Part shown: positions 8,766 to 17,177 of the stretch, one piece after another
How positions within the stretch are numbered: the stretch's first letter is position 1
Layout: every line of letters begins with the position of its first letter
DNA from: Rhodobacter viridis
GTDB taxonomy: Bacteria; Pseudomonadota; Alphaproteobacteria; Rhodobacterales; Rhodobacteraceae
DNA length: 44,377 bases
Direction: 5' to 3'
Assembly: GCF_003217355.1 (NCBI RefSeq)
Contig: NZ_QJTK01000019.1
Coordinates: forward strand, 1 to 44,377
Made by a program: the position numbers and the translations under genes
Notes under the pieces: model-generated
Told to the model about the DNA's origin: nothing
Seen by the model: the letters and a program-made list of their open reading frames with translations, nothing else
The model's database searches: none

Positions 8766-10679
8766 TCACACGTTGACGAGCGTGCCCAGTTCCACCACGC
8801 GCGAGGCCGGGATGCGGAAGTAATCCGACGACCGGGTGGCGTTGCGGGCAAGGTAGAAGAAGAACAGGCTTTGCCAGGCCGGCATCCGGCGCTGACCCGA
8901 GAGCTTGAGCGAGCGCTGCGACAGGATGAACGAGGTCGCCATGATGTCGAATTTCCAGCCCAGCTTGCGGCACTGAAGCAGTGCCTTCGGCACGTCGGGT
9001 TCCTCGGCATAGCCGAAGCGCAGCTCGACCTTGCGGAAGCGCTCGTTCAGCTCTTCCATGTTCACCCGGCTCTCGTTCGGCACCCGCGGCACGTCCTCGG
9101 TGACGATGGTCAGGATCACGATATGCTCGTGCAGCGCCTTGAAGTGCTTCAGGCTGTGCAACATCGCGGCCGGAACCATGTCGGGCGTGCCGGTCAGATA
9201 GATCGCCGTGCCGGGGACGGTCGAGATCGATTTCGAATCCATCTGCCGGAAGATCATGTCGAGCGGCACGTCATTCTCGCGCTCGAGCTTGAGGATGATC
9301 GCCGCGCCGCGCCGCCAGGTCCACATCAGGATGATCATGCCCGCGGCAATCGCCAGCGAGACATAACCGCCCGAGAAGATCTTCATCGAGTTCGCCCCGA
9401 AGAAGGTCAGATCAAGCGCAAGGAACGGCAGCATCATCGCGATCGACAGGATCAGCGGCATCTTCCAGAGCCTGTTCGCCACCACCATGACAAGGATCGA
9501 GGTGATGCACATCTCGCCGGTGACCGAGATCCCGTAGGCAGCCGCCAGCGCCGAGGACGAGCCGAAGATGACGATCAGCATCAGAACGCCCAGCATCAGC
9601 CAGAAGTTCACCTCGGGCATGTAGATCTGCCCTTGCTGCGTTTCCGAGGTCTGACGGATCCGCAGCCGCGGGATCAGCCGCAACTGCACGCCTTGTTGCG
9701 TCAGCGAATAGGCGCCCGAAATCACCGCTTGCGAGGCGATGACGGTGGCCATCCCGGCCAGTACGATCATCGGCAGCACCGCCCATTCGGGGTAAAGCCG
9801 GAAGAACGGGTTTTCGATCGCTTCCGGATGGGTCATCAGCAGTGCGCCCTGACCGTAGTAGTTCAGCAAAAGCGAGGGCATCACCACCGCGAGCCACGAA
9901 ATCCGGATCGGCATGCGCCCGAAATGGCCAAGGTCGGCATAAAGCGCCTCGGCGCCGGTGACGGCCAGGAAGGCGGCACCGAGGATGGTGAAGCCAAGCG
10001 CGCCGTTCGATGTCACCAGTTCCGCCGCCCGGATCGGGTTCAGCGCCTGCAACACCATCGGCGCCTGAATGAGGTTCATCACCCCGCCCGCCGCCAGAAG
10101 CGTGAACCAGACCATCATGATCGGGCCGAAGAATTTCGCCACCGATGCCGTGCCCTTGCTCTGGAACACGAACAGGACAACGATGATGATCACCGCTATG
10201 GGCACGAGGAATGGCTCGACCGCTGGCGTGACGAGCTTCAGACCCTCGATGGCCGAAAGCACCGAGATCGCTGGCGTCACGGCCGCGTCGCCGTAGAAGA
10301 GGCCTGCGCCGAGCATGCCAAGCGCCAGCACGATCGGCGTCGGACGCCCCATCGCACGCTGCACGAGCGCAAGCAGCGAGAAGGTCCCGCCCTCGCCGTC
10401 ATTGTCGGCGCGCAGAAGGATGATCACATATTTGATCGTGACGACGATGATCAGCGCCCATGTGATGACGGAGAGCACACCAAGGATGTGCTCCGGGTCG
10501 ACGCCGCCACGGTGTCCCCCAGCCGCCACCATCGCTTCGCGATAGGCGTAAAGCGGAGAGGTGCCGATATCGCCATAGACGACACCGATCGCGGCAAGAG
10601 AGGTCATGGCAAGGCCGGTCTTGGCGTGGCCCTGATGCTGATCTCCCTGCTCGGGGATCTCGGATTCGTTTTTGGTCAT
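8766..10679 (-). CDS. kup: Low-affinity potassium uptake protein Kup
   Basis: The 637-aa product is a KUP/HAK/KT-family K+/H+ symporter of the inner membrane. The family signature GVVYGDIGTSPLYAYREA follows a short polar N terminus (MTKNESEIPEQGDQ). About twelve hydrophobic segments fill residues 30-460 and a soluble C-terminal domain follows. The ATG at 10677-10679 is chosen because the family N terminus begins there; upstream codons are low-complexity and out of family. Only a weak ribosome site is visible, and a GTGAC-CCGA-GTCAC palindrome sits immediately upstream. The gene is divergent from terC over a 340-bp region. Confidence 0.95.
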   Translation of the reverse strand: MTKNESEIPEQGDQHQGHAKTGLAMTSLAAIGVVYGDIGTSPLYAYREAMVAAGGHRGGVDPEHILGVLSVITWALIIVVTIKYVIILLRADNDGEGGTFSLLALVQRAMGRPTPIVLALGMLGAGLFYGDAAVTPAISVLSAIEGLKLVTPAVEPFLVPIAVIIIVVLFVFQSKGTASVAKFFGPIMMVWFTLLAAGGVMNLIQAPMVLQALNPIRAAELVTSNGALGFTILGAAFLAVTGAEALYADLGHFGRMPIRISWLAVVMPSLLLNYYGQGALLMTHPEAIENPFFRLYPEWAVLPMIVLAGMATVIASQAVISGAYSLTQQGVQLRLIPRLRIRQTSETQQGQIYMPEVNFWLMLGVLMLIVIFGSSSALAAAYGISVTGEMCITSILVMVVANRLWKMPLILSIAMMLPFLALDLTFFGANSMKIFSGGYVSLAIAAGMIILMWTWRRGAAIILKLERENDVPLDMIFRQMDSKSISTVPGTAIYLTGTPDMVPAAMLHSLKHFKALHEHIVILTIVTEDVPRVPNESRVNMEELNERFRKVELRFGYAEEPDVPKALLQCRKLGWKFDIMATSFILSQRSLKLSGQRRMPAWQSLFFFYLARNATRSSDYFRIPASRVVELGTLVNV

Positions 10680-10956
10680 GCAGTTGTGACTCGGGTCACC
10701 GGAACGTGATCTCCGGCCTAGGCTTATTAACGCTGCACGGCGGCATGCGCCACCGGATTCGTATCGGCATTCGTATCGGCCCTCACCTCGCCCGAAACCG
10801 GCCCGCGAAAAAATGGAAAAAATGTCGCACCCGGGGGCTTGAACTCTCGCTTGCCATACCCAAAGTATGAGGAGCGGGCCGGGCCCCTCTGGCGTCGGAA
10901 GTTCCTCCAAGCTTCCACGTGATGTCGGACCGCATCGACACCCGCTCGATGGTCAT

Positions 10957-11019
10957 GCCCGGCAGACGGTCTGTAGTCAGCCGGGCGACCAGACAGCGGC
11001 AAACCGCAAGAGGTCGCCC
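10957..11019 (+). ncRNA. Candidate switch-type RNA leader of the TerC gene
   Basis: Two mutually exclusive helices can be drawn. Helix A pairs GCCCGGC (10957-10963) with GCCGGGC (10980-10986). Helix B pairs GGGCGACC (10983-10990) with GGTCGCCC (11012-11019), capped by an inner GCGG-caaa-CCGC hairpin (10997-11007). Helix B ends one base before the GTG start and encloses the AAGAGG ribosome site, so forming A would free translation and B would block it. TerC/Alx genes elsewhere often carry the manganese-sensing yybP-ykoY leader. I cannot show the conserved aptamer core here, so the class is inferred from context only. Confidence 0.5.
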
Positions 11020-12009
11020 GTGGAACTGCTTCTTCTCTCCTTTCTTGGCCAGCCGCTGTGGATGTGGCTTGTCTTCATCGGTCTCGTCCTGACCCTCCTC
11101 GCGCTCGATCTGGGCGTGCTCAACAAGGACGATCATGAGATCGGCATCGCCGAGAGCCTGAAGCTCTCGGCGATGTATATTGCGCTCGGGCTCGGCTTTG
11201 CGGGCTTCGTCTTCTGGCAGATGGGTGCCACGGCGACCGCGCAATATCTGACCGCCTTCGTGGTCGAGAAATCGCTCTCGATCGACAACATCTTCGTCAT
11301 CGCGCTGATCTTCGGCTTCTTCGCCGTGCCGCGGCAATATCAGCGCCGGGTGCTGTTCTGGGGCATTCTGGGCGTGATCGTGCTGCGCGGGCTGATGATC
11401 GGCCTTGGCGCGACGCTGGTCGCCGAATACCACTGGCTGCTTTACGTCTTCGCCGCCTTCCTGATCGTGACCGGCATCAAGATGCTGTTTTCGGCCGACA
11501 AGGAACATGAGATCACCGAAAACGGCCTGATCCGGTTCCTCCGTCGCGCCCTGCGCGTCACCGATGGTCCGCGCGGTCATGCCTTCTTCGTCGCGGAACC
11601 CGACACCAAATCCGGCCGTCTGGTGCGCCATGCGACGCCGCTTTTCCTTGCGCTGGTGATGATCGAACTGGCCGACCTCGTCTTTGCGGTCGACTCCGTG
11701 CCTGCGGTCTTCACCATCACCACCGATCCCTACATCGTCTACACCTCGAACATCTTCGCGATCCTCGGCCTGCGGGCGCTCTACTTCGCGCTTTCCGCGA
11801 TCCTCGCCCGCTTCGCCTATCTGAAATACGCGCTTTCGGTGCTTCTGGTGTTCATCGGCTCCAAGGTCTTCGTGGCCGAGGCGATGGATTGGGACAAGTT
11901 TCCTCCGGCCTGGTCGCTTGGCATCACCTTTGCCATCCTTGCCGCAGGTATCCTTTTCTCGCTGTGGAAGACGGGCACAGCGGGGGGGCCGGCTCATCCG
12001 GCTGAATGA
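11020..12009 (+). CDS. TerC/Alx-family integral membrane protein
   Basis: A 329-aa polytopic inner-membrane protein of the TerC family (about nine hydrophobic segments). Family hallmarks are the acidic membrane motifs VVEKSLSIDNIFVIALIF and IELADLVFAVDSVPAVF. Members such as E. coli Alx are implicated in manganese export and in metalation of exported enzymes, and respond to Mn2+ or alkaline pH. I choose the GTG at 11020 because AAGAGG is six bases upstream and the first membrane segment follows; the frame is open 51 codons further in unconserved sequence. The gene has the leader at 10957-11019 and a terminator at 12045-12072, so it is monocistronic. A manganese theme is shared with mntR/mntH 2.4 kb away. 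Confidence 0.9.
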   Translation: MELLLLSFLGQPLWMWLVFIGLVLTLLALDLGVLNKDDHEIGIAESLKLSAMYIALGLGFAGFVFWQMGATATAQYLTAFVVEKSLSIDNIFVIALIFGFFAVPRQYQRRVLFWGILGVIVLRGLMIGLGATLVAEYHWLLYVFAAFLIVTGIKMLFSADKEHEITENGLIRFLRRALRVTDGPRGHAFFVAEPDTKSGRLVRHATPLFLALVMIELADLVFAVDSVPAVFTITTDPYIVYTSNIFAILGLRALYFALSAILARFAYLKYALSVLLVFIGSKVFVAEAMDWDKFPPAWSLGITFAILAAGILFSLWKTGTAGGPAHPAE

Positions 12010-12044
12010 AGACGTCCCCGTCAATCCTCCAAAACTGAGAACGC

Positions 12045-12072
12045 GATGCCCCGATCCTCCGGTCGGGGCATC
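12045..12072 (+). terminator. Terminator hairpin after the TerC gene
   Basis: A perfect 10-bp stem GATGCCCCGA (12045-12054) / TCGGGGCATC (12063-12072) with an 8-nt loop is followed by GCACTTTC, a weak T tract. Confidence 0.75.
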
Positions 12073-12154
12073 GCACTTTCGGGGCCATCCGTCGCCTTGA
12101 TCCGGCCGGGTCTTGCCGCACATAGAGGGGCATCAGGTTTTCCCGAGGTTCCCG

Positions 12155-13639
12155 TTGCGCCATCCCCGCCGCCATCTTGCCACCTTCGCCCTTGCCCTGT
12201 TGCTGATCCTGACCTCGGTCTTCATGCTGGAGCGCGACCGGGCGGGGCTTGTCATCCGCGATTTCAGCGTCGGCGTGACCCCGGTGACGCTCTATGAACA
12301 GCCCGGGGCGACCGGCCCTGCCGTCGTCATCGCGCATGGTTTTGCCGGATCGCGGCAGATCATGCAGGCCTATTCGCTGCGTCTGGCGCAGGCGGGCTAT
12401 CGCGTGCTCGCCTTCGACTGCGAGGGGCATGGCCGCAATCCGCAGCCGATGCGGGGCGACGTGACGAAGATCGACGGCACGACGGTGTTTCTGGTGGCCG
12501 AAGTGCGCCGGGTGATCGCGGCCGCCCGCGCGCTTCCCGGAGTGACCGGCGTCTCGCTTCTGGGGCATTCGATGGCGACCGACATTCTGGTGCGCGCCGC
12601 CAATCAGGAGGCCGCGGCCGGGCATCCGGTCGATGCCGTCGTGGCGATCTCGATGTTCTCGCAGGCGGTCACCGCCACCGAGCCGCCGCGACTGCTGGTG
12701 ATTTCCGGCGAATGGGAGGGCGGCCTGCGCGGCTTCGCGCTCAACTATCTGCATCAGGTCGATCCGACGAAGGGCGAGGGCGAGTTGGCCAAGGCCGGGC
12801 CGGTCGCGCGCATGGCGGTCGTGGCCCCGCATGTCGAACACGTCGGCGTGCTTTACAGCCCGACCGCGGTCGTGGCCGCGCGCGATTGGCTCGATGCCAC
12901 CTATCACCGTGCCTCGGGCGGTGCGGTCTCGTCGATGGGCGTCTGGATTCTGGTGCTGCTGATCGGCATCGTGCTGGCGGTGCATCCGCTCGCGGTGCTG
13001 CAACCGAAACGCGCCGATCCCGCGCCAGTGCCGGTCGGGCGGTTCCTGCTCGCCTCGATCCTGCCCGCGGTGATCGTGCCGGTCGTCCTGACGCGGTTTC
13101 GCATCGACTTCCTGCCGGTGCTGGTCGCCGATTACCTGATGGTGCATCTGGCCTGTTACGGGCTGTTGCAGATCACGCTGCTGCGTGGCTGGCGCAGCCT
13201 GCGGGCCGGGCTGTCGCTGACGCCGGTGGTGCTGTTCCTGATCTGGGGGCTAGGCGCTTTCGGGATCGCCCTCGACCGTTACGCTGCCAGCTACTGGCCC
13301 TCGCCCGAGCGTCTCGTTCTGATCGCCGTCCTTGCCCTTGGCACCGTGCCCGCGCTGATCGCCGACGCGCAGCTGACCGAGGCCGGGCACGCGAAGCTCT
13401 GGCGTCGGGTGGTGGGGCGGTTCTTCCTGTTCGGGTCGTTCGCTCTGGCCGCGGCGCTCGATTTCGACCGGCTGATGTTCCTCCTGATCGCACTGCCGCT
13501 CTTGTTGCTGTTCTTCTCGGTCCACGGGCTGATGGGCCGCTGGATCGCGCGGCGGTCCGGGGCGACGGTGGCGGGCCTTGGCCTTGGCCTTTGCCTCGCC
13601 TGGGTGCTGGGCGTGTGCTTCCCGCTGTTCAGCCCGTGA
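12155..13639 (+). CDS. Membrane-anchored alpha/beta hydrolase with C-terminal transmembrane domain
   Basis: A protein of about 494 aa. One N-terminal hydrophobic segment (LATFALALLLILTSVFML) is followed by an alpha/beta-hydrolase domain: HG oxyanion motif (VIAHGFAGSR), nucleophile elbow GHSMA with the catalytic Ser, and a late His (VAPHVEHVG). The C-terminal 220 residues contain about six membrane segments. The substrate is unknown; a lipid or cell-envelope ester is plausible, and the catalytic part would face the periplasm. The start is uncertain: I prefer TTG at 12155 because GAGG is six bases upstream; another TTG lies at 12113. It is monocistronic, between the terminators at 12045 and 13721. 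Confidence 0.75.
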   Translation: MRHPRRHLATFALALLLILTSVFMLERDRAGLVIRDFSVGVTPVTLYEQPGATGPAVVIAHGFAGSRQIMQAYSLRLAQAGYRVLAFDCEGHGRNPQPMRGDVTKIDGTTVFLVAEVRRVIAAARALPGVTGVSLLGHSMATDILVRAANQEAAAGHPVDAVVAISMFSQAVTATEPPRLLVISGEWEGGLRGFALNYLHQVDPTKGEGELAKAGPVARMAVVAPHVEHVGVLYSPTAVVAARDWLDATYHRASGGAVSSMGVWILVLLIGIVLAVHPLAVLQPKRADPAPVPVGRFLLASILPAVIVPVVLTRFRIDFLPVLVADYLMVHLACYGLLQITLLRGWRSLRAGLSLTPVVLFLIWGLGAFGIALDRYAASYWPSPERLVLIAVLALGTVPALIADAQLTEAGHAKLWRRVVGRFFLFGSFALAAALDFDRLMFLLIALPLLLLFFSVHGLMGRWIARRSGATVAGLGLGLCLAWVLGVCFPLFSP

Positions 13640-13720
13640 TGCCATCCTTGGCCGAGGCCATTGCCGAGGTCACGCGACACATTGGCCCCGTGACCGCCGA
13701 GGGCCCAAAGGCACTCGGCC

Positions 13721-13748
13721 AGCGCCCGCCCCGCCCATGGCGGGCGCT
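13721..13748 (+). terminator. Terminator hairpin after the hydrolase gene
   Basis: AGCGCCCGCC (13721-13730) pairs with GGCGGGCGCT (13739-13748), 8-nt loop, then TT. It lies in the 233-bp convergent gap before mntR, which contains no credible gene. Confidence 0.7.
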
Positions 13749-13829
13749 TTCGCGCCGCCGGGGCAGGGCGATGGCCTCTGCTGTGCTTGGGGCAGACGGT
13801 CTTGGTGCGGGCGTTGCCCAAGCGGGCGG

Positions 13830-13848
13830 GGAAAGGCAATGCCTTTCC
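13830..13848 (-). terminator. Hairpin after mntR
   Basis: GGAAAGGC and GCCTTTCC form a tight stem that extends into flanking GGGCGG/CCGCCC pairs (about 13824-13858). It lies 24 bp past the mntR stop codon. No T run is present. Confidence 0.45.
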
Positions 13849-13872
13849 TTCTCCGCCCGAACCTCGTAACGC

Positions 13873-14301
13873 TCAGCCCCGCTTCGCCAGATAGGCCTCG
13901 AACGCCTTCAGCGTCGCCTCGGACACATGATGTTCCAGCCCCTCGGCGTCGATCTCGGCGGTTTCGGGCGGCACCCCCACGGCGATCAGCAGATCGACCA
14001 CGACCCGGTGGCGCATCCGCACCCGCGCCGCCATCTCGGCGCCAAGCTCGGTCAGGAACACGCCGCGATAGGGGCGCGACACCGCCAGCCCCTCGCGCTT
14101 GAGCCGCGCCACCGCTTTTGTCGCCGTCGGATGCGTCACCCCCATCCGCGCCGCAATGTCGGTGATCCGCGCCTCGCCCATCTGCTTCGCCAGATCGTCG
14201 ATCATCTCGGCGTAATCTTCGAGCACCGCCATGCTCTGCGCCTCCCTCGCCCGGGAAAAGCGCATCGTCGTCAGATCGGCAGGGGCGGTGTCTTCGGGCA
14301 T
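13873..14301 (-). CDS. mntR: Manganese-responsive transcriptional regulator MntR (DtxR family)
   Basis: A 142-aa DtxR/MntR-type repressor. The N-terminal winged helix-turn-helix (ARITDIAARMGVTHPTATKAVARLKREGL) is followed by a dimerisation and metal-binding domain with His/Glu-rich motifs (RMRHRVVVDLL, EGLEHHVSEATL). It has no SH3-like third domain, as in MntR rather than DtxR. The ATG at 14299-14301 has AAGGAC five bases upstream; a TTG seven codons earlier is possible. It is divergent from mntH, and the palindrome at 14407-14428 is the obvious target: with Mn2+ bound it should repress mntH. Confidence 0.9.
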   Translation of the reverse strand: MPEDTAPADLTTMRFSRAREAQSMAVLEDYAEMIDDLAKQMGEARITDIAARMGVTHPTATKAVARLKREGLAVSRPYRGVFLTELGAEMAARVRMRHRVVVDLLIAVGVPPETAEIDAEGLEHHVSEATLKAFEAYLAKRG

Positions 14302-14312
14302 CGAGGGTCCTT

Positions 14313-14394
14313 TTGCCGACAATTTAGCGCCTTGGGCCAGATTTGGAAACGCCCCGCAGCGCGCGCAGCCAAGCCTGCTTCACTTTGTCGGCAA
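14313..14394. repeat. Distant inverted repeat TTGCCGACAA / TTGTCGGCAA
   Basis: Perfect 10-bp arms lie at 14313-14322 and 14385-14394 with 62 bp between them. One arm is immediately before the mntR start, the other just upstream of the mntH -35 box. They may be a pair of half sites for a regulator of the mntR side. Confidence 0.4.
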
Positions 14395-14399
14395 GCCGC

Positions 14400-14428
14400 T
14401 TGACAGAAGTGTAGCCACGGCTACACTT
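14400..14428 (+). promoter_or_regulatory. mntH promoter with overlapping MntR palindrome
   Basis: A perfect 10-bp palindrome AAGTGTAGCC-AC-GGCTACACTT spans 14407-14428. A consensus -35 box TTGACA (14400-14405) and a TACACT -10 (14422-14427, spacer 16) place the palindrome across the spacer and the -10 box, an ideal repressor position. The mntH start is 28 bp downstream. Confidence 0.8.
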
Positions 14429-14455
14429 TGCAGCAAGATGTTCCGAGGACAGGGC

Positions 14456-15751
14456 ATGATCCAGGAAAATTCCATGTCGGGGCGGACGCGCGCCACGATG
14501 GCGGCGGTGATCGGCGGCGAGCGGCGCGGCCCGCTGGCGATGCTGGCTTTCGTCGGCCCCGCGGTGATCGCCTCGGTCGCCTACATGGACCCGGGCAATT
14601 ACGCGACGAACATTCAGGCGGGGGCGGGCTACGGCTATGCGCTCTTGTGGGTCGTGCTCGTCGCGAACCTGATCGCGATGCTGTTTCAGGCGCTCTCGGC
14701 GCGGCTTGGCATCGTCACCGGGCGCAATCTGGCGGAACTGAGCCGCGATCACCTTCCGCGCCCGCTGGTCTTTTGCATGTGGGCCGTCAGCGAGGTGGCC
14801 GCGATGGCCACCGATCTCGCCGAATTCCTTGGCGGCGCCATCGGGCTCTCGCTGCTTCTGGGCATTCCGCTGATGTGGGGCATGGCGCTGACCGCGGTGA
14901 TCACCTATGCGATCCTGCTGTTCGAGGCGCAGGGCTTCCGGCCGATGGAGCTTGCGATCGGTACGATGGTCGGCATCATCGGCCTGAGCTATCTGGCCGA
15001 AGTCCTTATCGCGCCGATCGACTGGGGTCAGGCCGTCGGCGGCCTCACCAGCCCGAGCCTGCCCGATCAGGGGGCGCTGACCATCGCCGTCGGTATCATC
15101 GGCGCCACCGTCATGCCCCATGCGATCTTCCTGCATTCCGGCCTGACGCAGAACCGCGCTATCCTTGGCAACGATTCCGAACGGCGGCGCATGGTCCGGT
15201 TTTCCAACGTCGAGGTGGTGATCGCGCTGGCGGGGGCGGGGCTGATCAACATGGCGATGGTGATGATGGCGGCCTCGGCCTTCCACAACGGCCATGCCGA
15301 GGTGGCCGAAATCGAGACCGCCTATCACACGCTGACGCCGCTTCTGGGCGGTTTCGCGGCGGCGGCTTTCCTGCTGTCGCTGATCGCCTCCGGCATTTCT
15401 TCCTCGGTCGTCGGCACGATGGCGGGGCAGATGATCATGCAGGGCTTCCTGCGCGTCGGCCTGCCGCTCTGGCTGCGCCGCGCGGTGACGATGGCGCCCG
15501 CCTTCATCGTCGTTGCGATGGGCGCCAATGCCACCGATGCGCTGGTGATGAGTCAGGTCGTGCTGTCGATCGCGCTGCCGGTGCCGATGCTCGCCCTGCT
15601 GTGGCTGATCCGCAAACCCGAGGTGATGGGCGATTTCGTCCCCAACCAGACCACTCAGGCCGCCGCAGCCATCGGCGCGGGCCTCGTGCTGTCGCTCAAC
15701 ATGGTCCTGCTTCTCGGCGCCTTCGGGGTCGAGATGCCCTTCCTGTCCTAA
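14456..15751 (+). CDS. mntH: NRAMP manganese transporter MntH
   Basis: A 431-aa proton-coupled divalent metal transporter of the inner membrane with about eleven hydrophobic segments. The metal-binding signatures are visible: DPGN (AYMDPGNYATNIQAG) in TM1 and MPHAIFLHS in TM6, the second replacing the usual MPH[NS] context. The start at 14456 has GAGGAC seven bases upstream; an ATG six codons later is an alternative. Expression should be controlled by MntR through the palindromic operator. Its stop codon overlaps that of the convergent downstream gene by 4 bp. Confidence 0.95.
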   Translation: MIQENSMSGRTRATMAAVIGGERRGPLAMLAFVGPAVIASVAYMDPGNYATNIQAGAGYGYALLWVVLVANLIAMLFQALSARLGIVTGRNLAELSRDHLPRPLVFCMWAVSEVAAMATDLAEFLGGAIGLSLLLGIPLMWGMALTAVITYAILLFEAQGFRPMELAIGTMVGIIGLSYLAEVLIAPIDWGQAVGGLTSPSLPDQGALTIAVGIIGATVMPHAIFLHSGLTQNRAILGNDSERRRMVRFSNVEVVIALAGAGLINMAMVMMAASAFHNGHAEVAEIETAYHTLTPLLGGFAAAAFLLSLIASGISSSVVGTMAGQMIMQGFLRVGLPLWLRRAVTMAPAFIVVAMGANATDALVMSQVVLSIALPVPMLALLWLIRKPEVMGDFVPNQTTQAAAAIGAGLVLSLNMVLLLGAFGVEMPFLS

Positions 15752-16521
15752 CCGCCCCGTTTCTTGCGCGTCTTCGGGGCCGCCACGGGCACGGGCGGCA
15801 TCCAGCCCAGCCCGGCTGTCGTCGTCAGCTTCGGCGTGTAATCCGCACTTACCCAGCCCGCATAACCCGCGGCCTCAAGGCGGTTCAGGAACCCGGCCAC
15901 ATCCCAGCCATCTGCTCCCGGCTCCGCCCGATCCGGCGCCGAGGCGAGCGAGACATGGCGCAGATCGGTGCCGAACCGCTCCAGCACCGCTTCGGGCGTG
16001 CTGCCCAAAGCCGCCGCCAGCGCCGTATCGAGTGAGATGCCCAGATTGCCCGCCCCGACCTCCGCCAGCACCTCGGCCAGCTGATCGTAGCTTTGCAGAA
16101 AACTGCCCTCGGGTCGCGGGGCGAGGGTGAAAAGGCGTTTTGGCGCCTCGGCCGTCGCCCACCGCAGATTGCGCAGCAAGGTCTCGGTATCGCCCTCAGG
16201 GCCAGTCAGAATTTCGATCGCCCCGGGCTTGAGCACATCGGCGTAGCGCAACATGCGCTTGAAATCGCGCTGAAACCGATCCTCGCCGCCGGTCGTCGCG
16301 GCAAAGCCCTGCGGCGCGCCAGTGTAATTCGGCGGCGGCGCCACCATTGCCGCGAAAACAAGCCCCGACAGCACCAGCCGGTCGCGCAACTCCTGCACCG
16401 GCCCGTCATAGGGCGAGGCTAGGCTCACCCCCGCAAAGCCCGCCGCCTGCGCCGCCGAAAACCGTGCCGCAAAGGGCAGTTCCTGAAACAGCGTGGTCAG
16501 ATCGGCGGCCAGTTTGATCAT
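15748..16521 (-). CDS. Hydroxypyruvate isomerase-like TIM-barrel protein
   Basis: A 257-aa xylose isomerase-like TIM-barrel protein of the Hyi/OtnI group (MIKLAADLTTLFQELPFAARFSAAQAAGF). It has the typical order of core motifs, including LGISLDTALA and a late D in VSADYTP, but lacks some of the usual strong acidic motifs (no clear NxxDxYH), so the isomerase activity is uncertain. The ATG at 16519-16521 overlaps the upstream DUF1285 gene stop (ATGA), so the pair is translationally coupled. It ends in a 4-bp overlap with convergent mntH. Metal-dependent sugar-acid isomerisation is a family-level inference. Confidence 0.7.
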   Translation of the reverse strand: MIKLAADLTTLFQELPFAARFSAAQAAGFAGVSLASPYDGPVQELRDRLVLSGLVFAAMVAPPPNYTGAPQGFAATTGGEDRFQRDFKRMLRYADVLKPGAIEILTGPEGDTETLLRNLRWATAEAPKRLFTLAPRPEGSFLQSYDQLAEVLAEVGAGNLGISLDTALAAALGSTPEAVLERFGTDLRHVSLASAPDRAEPGADGWDVAGFLNRLEAAGYAGWVSADYTPKLTTTAGLGWMPPVPVAAPKTRKKRGG

Positions 16522-17105
16522 GAAATCTCCGCCATCCGCTGGATCGGAAAGAACACCCCGCCCGAGCGCAGCCCGAGCCATGCTTCGCCCGCATGCGCCT
16601 CGGGTTTGGCCAGATCGACCAGCCGGTAAAAGGTCTTGCGATCGATCCGCGCTTCAAGGCCACGACGCACATGCAGATAGGGGCGCGGCTCGCCATCTTC
16701 GGCGATCTCGACCCGGATCGGATGCTCGGGCCCCGCAACCACCTGATCGCCCACATTGGTCAGAAAGCGCAGATCCCCCGCCTCGGCCGTGCAATCGACG
16801 GCGAGGAAGGGCGCATCCTGCACGCGGATGCCCACCTTCTCGACCGGGGTCACCAGATAGAACTTGCCGTCTTCAAGCTTCAGCACCGATGCGAAGAGCC
16901 GCACCAGCGCCTCGCGCCCGATCGGCGTGCCGAGATAAAACCACGTCCCGTCGCGGCGGATCTCGATGTCCAGATCGCCGCAAAACGGCGGGTTCCACAG
17001 ATGCACCGGCGGCAGCCCCTTGGCCCCGGCCTTGGTCACGGCCGCGGCGATCCCTTCGGCCGTCGTCGGCATCACGGCGATTTGTGGCGCGGCTTTCTCG
17101 GTCAT
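16518..17105 (-). CDS. DUF1285 family protein
   Basis: A 195-aa cytoplasmic protein. Family motifs can be read around residues 33-60 (LPPVHLWNPPFCGDLDIEI, then GTWFYLGTPIGREALVRLF) and YLVTPVEKVGIRVQDAPF. The biochemical role of DUF1285 is unknown to me. The ATG at 17103-17105 is preceded by AGAGAAG. It overlaps the isomerase-like gene by 4 bp and is divergent from the MoxR operon across 72 bp. Confidence 0.85.
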   Translation of the reverse strand: MTEKAAPQIAVMPTTAEGIAAAVTKAGAKGLPPVHLWNPPFCGDLDIEIRRDGTWFYLGTPIGREALVRLFASVLKLEDGKFYLVTPVEKVGIRVQDAPFLAVDCTAEAGDLRFLTNVGDQVVAGPEHPIRVEIAEDGEPRPYLHVRRGLEARIDRKTFYRLVDLAKPEAHAGEAWLGLRSGGVFFPIQRMAEIS

Positions 17106-17177
17106 CTTCTCTTTGCGGTTGGGCTGCGGCGGTTTATCTGTTTCTCTCACAGTATAACGCGCAACCGGAGCCCTGTC

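Noticed and set aside
10826-10866. A tRNA-like stretch (cacccgggggcttgaactctcgc) before the TerC leader
   Set aside because: It lacks an acceptor stem and a T-loop consensus, and no cloverleaf can be drawn.
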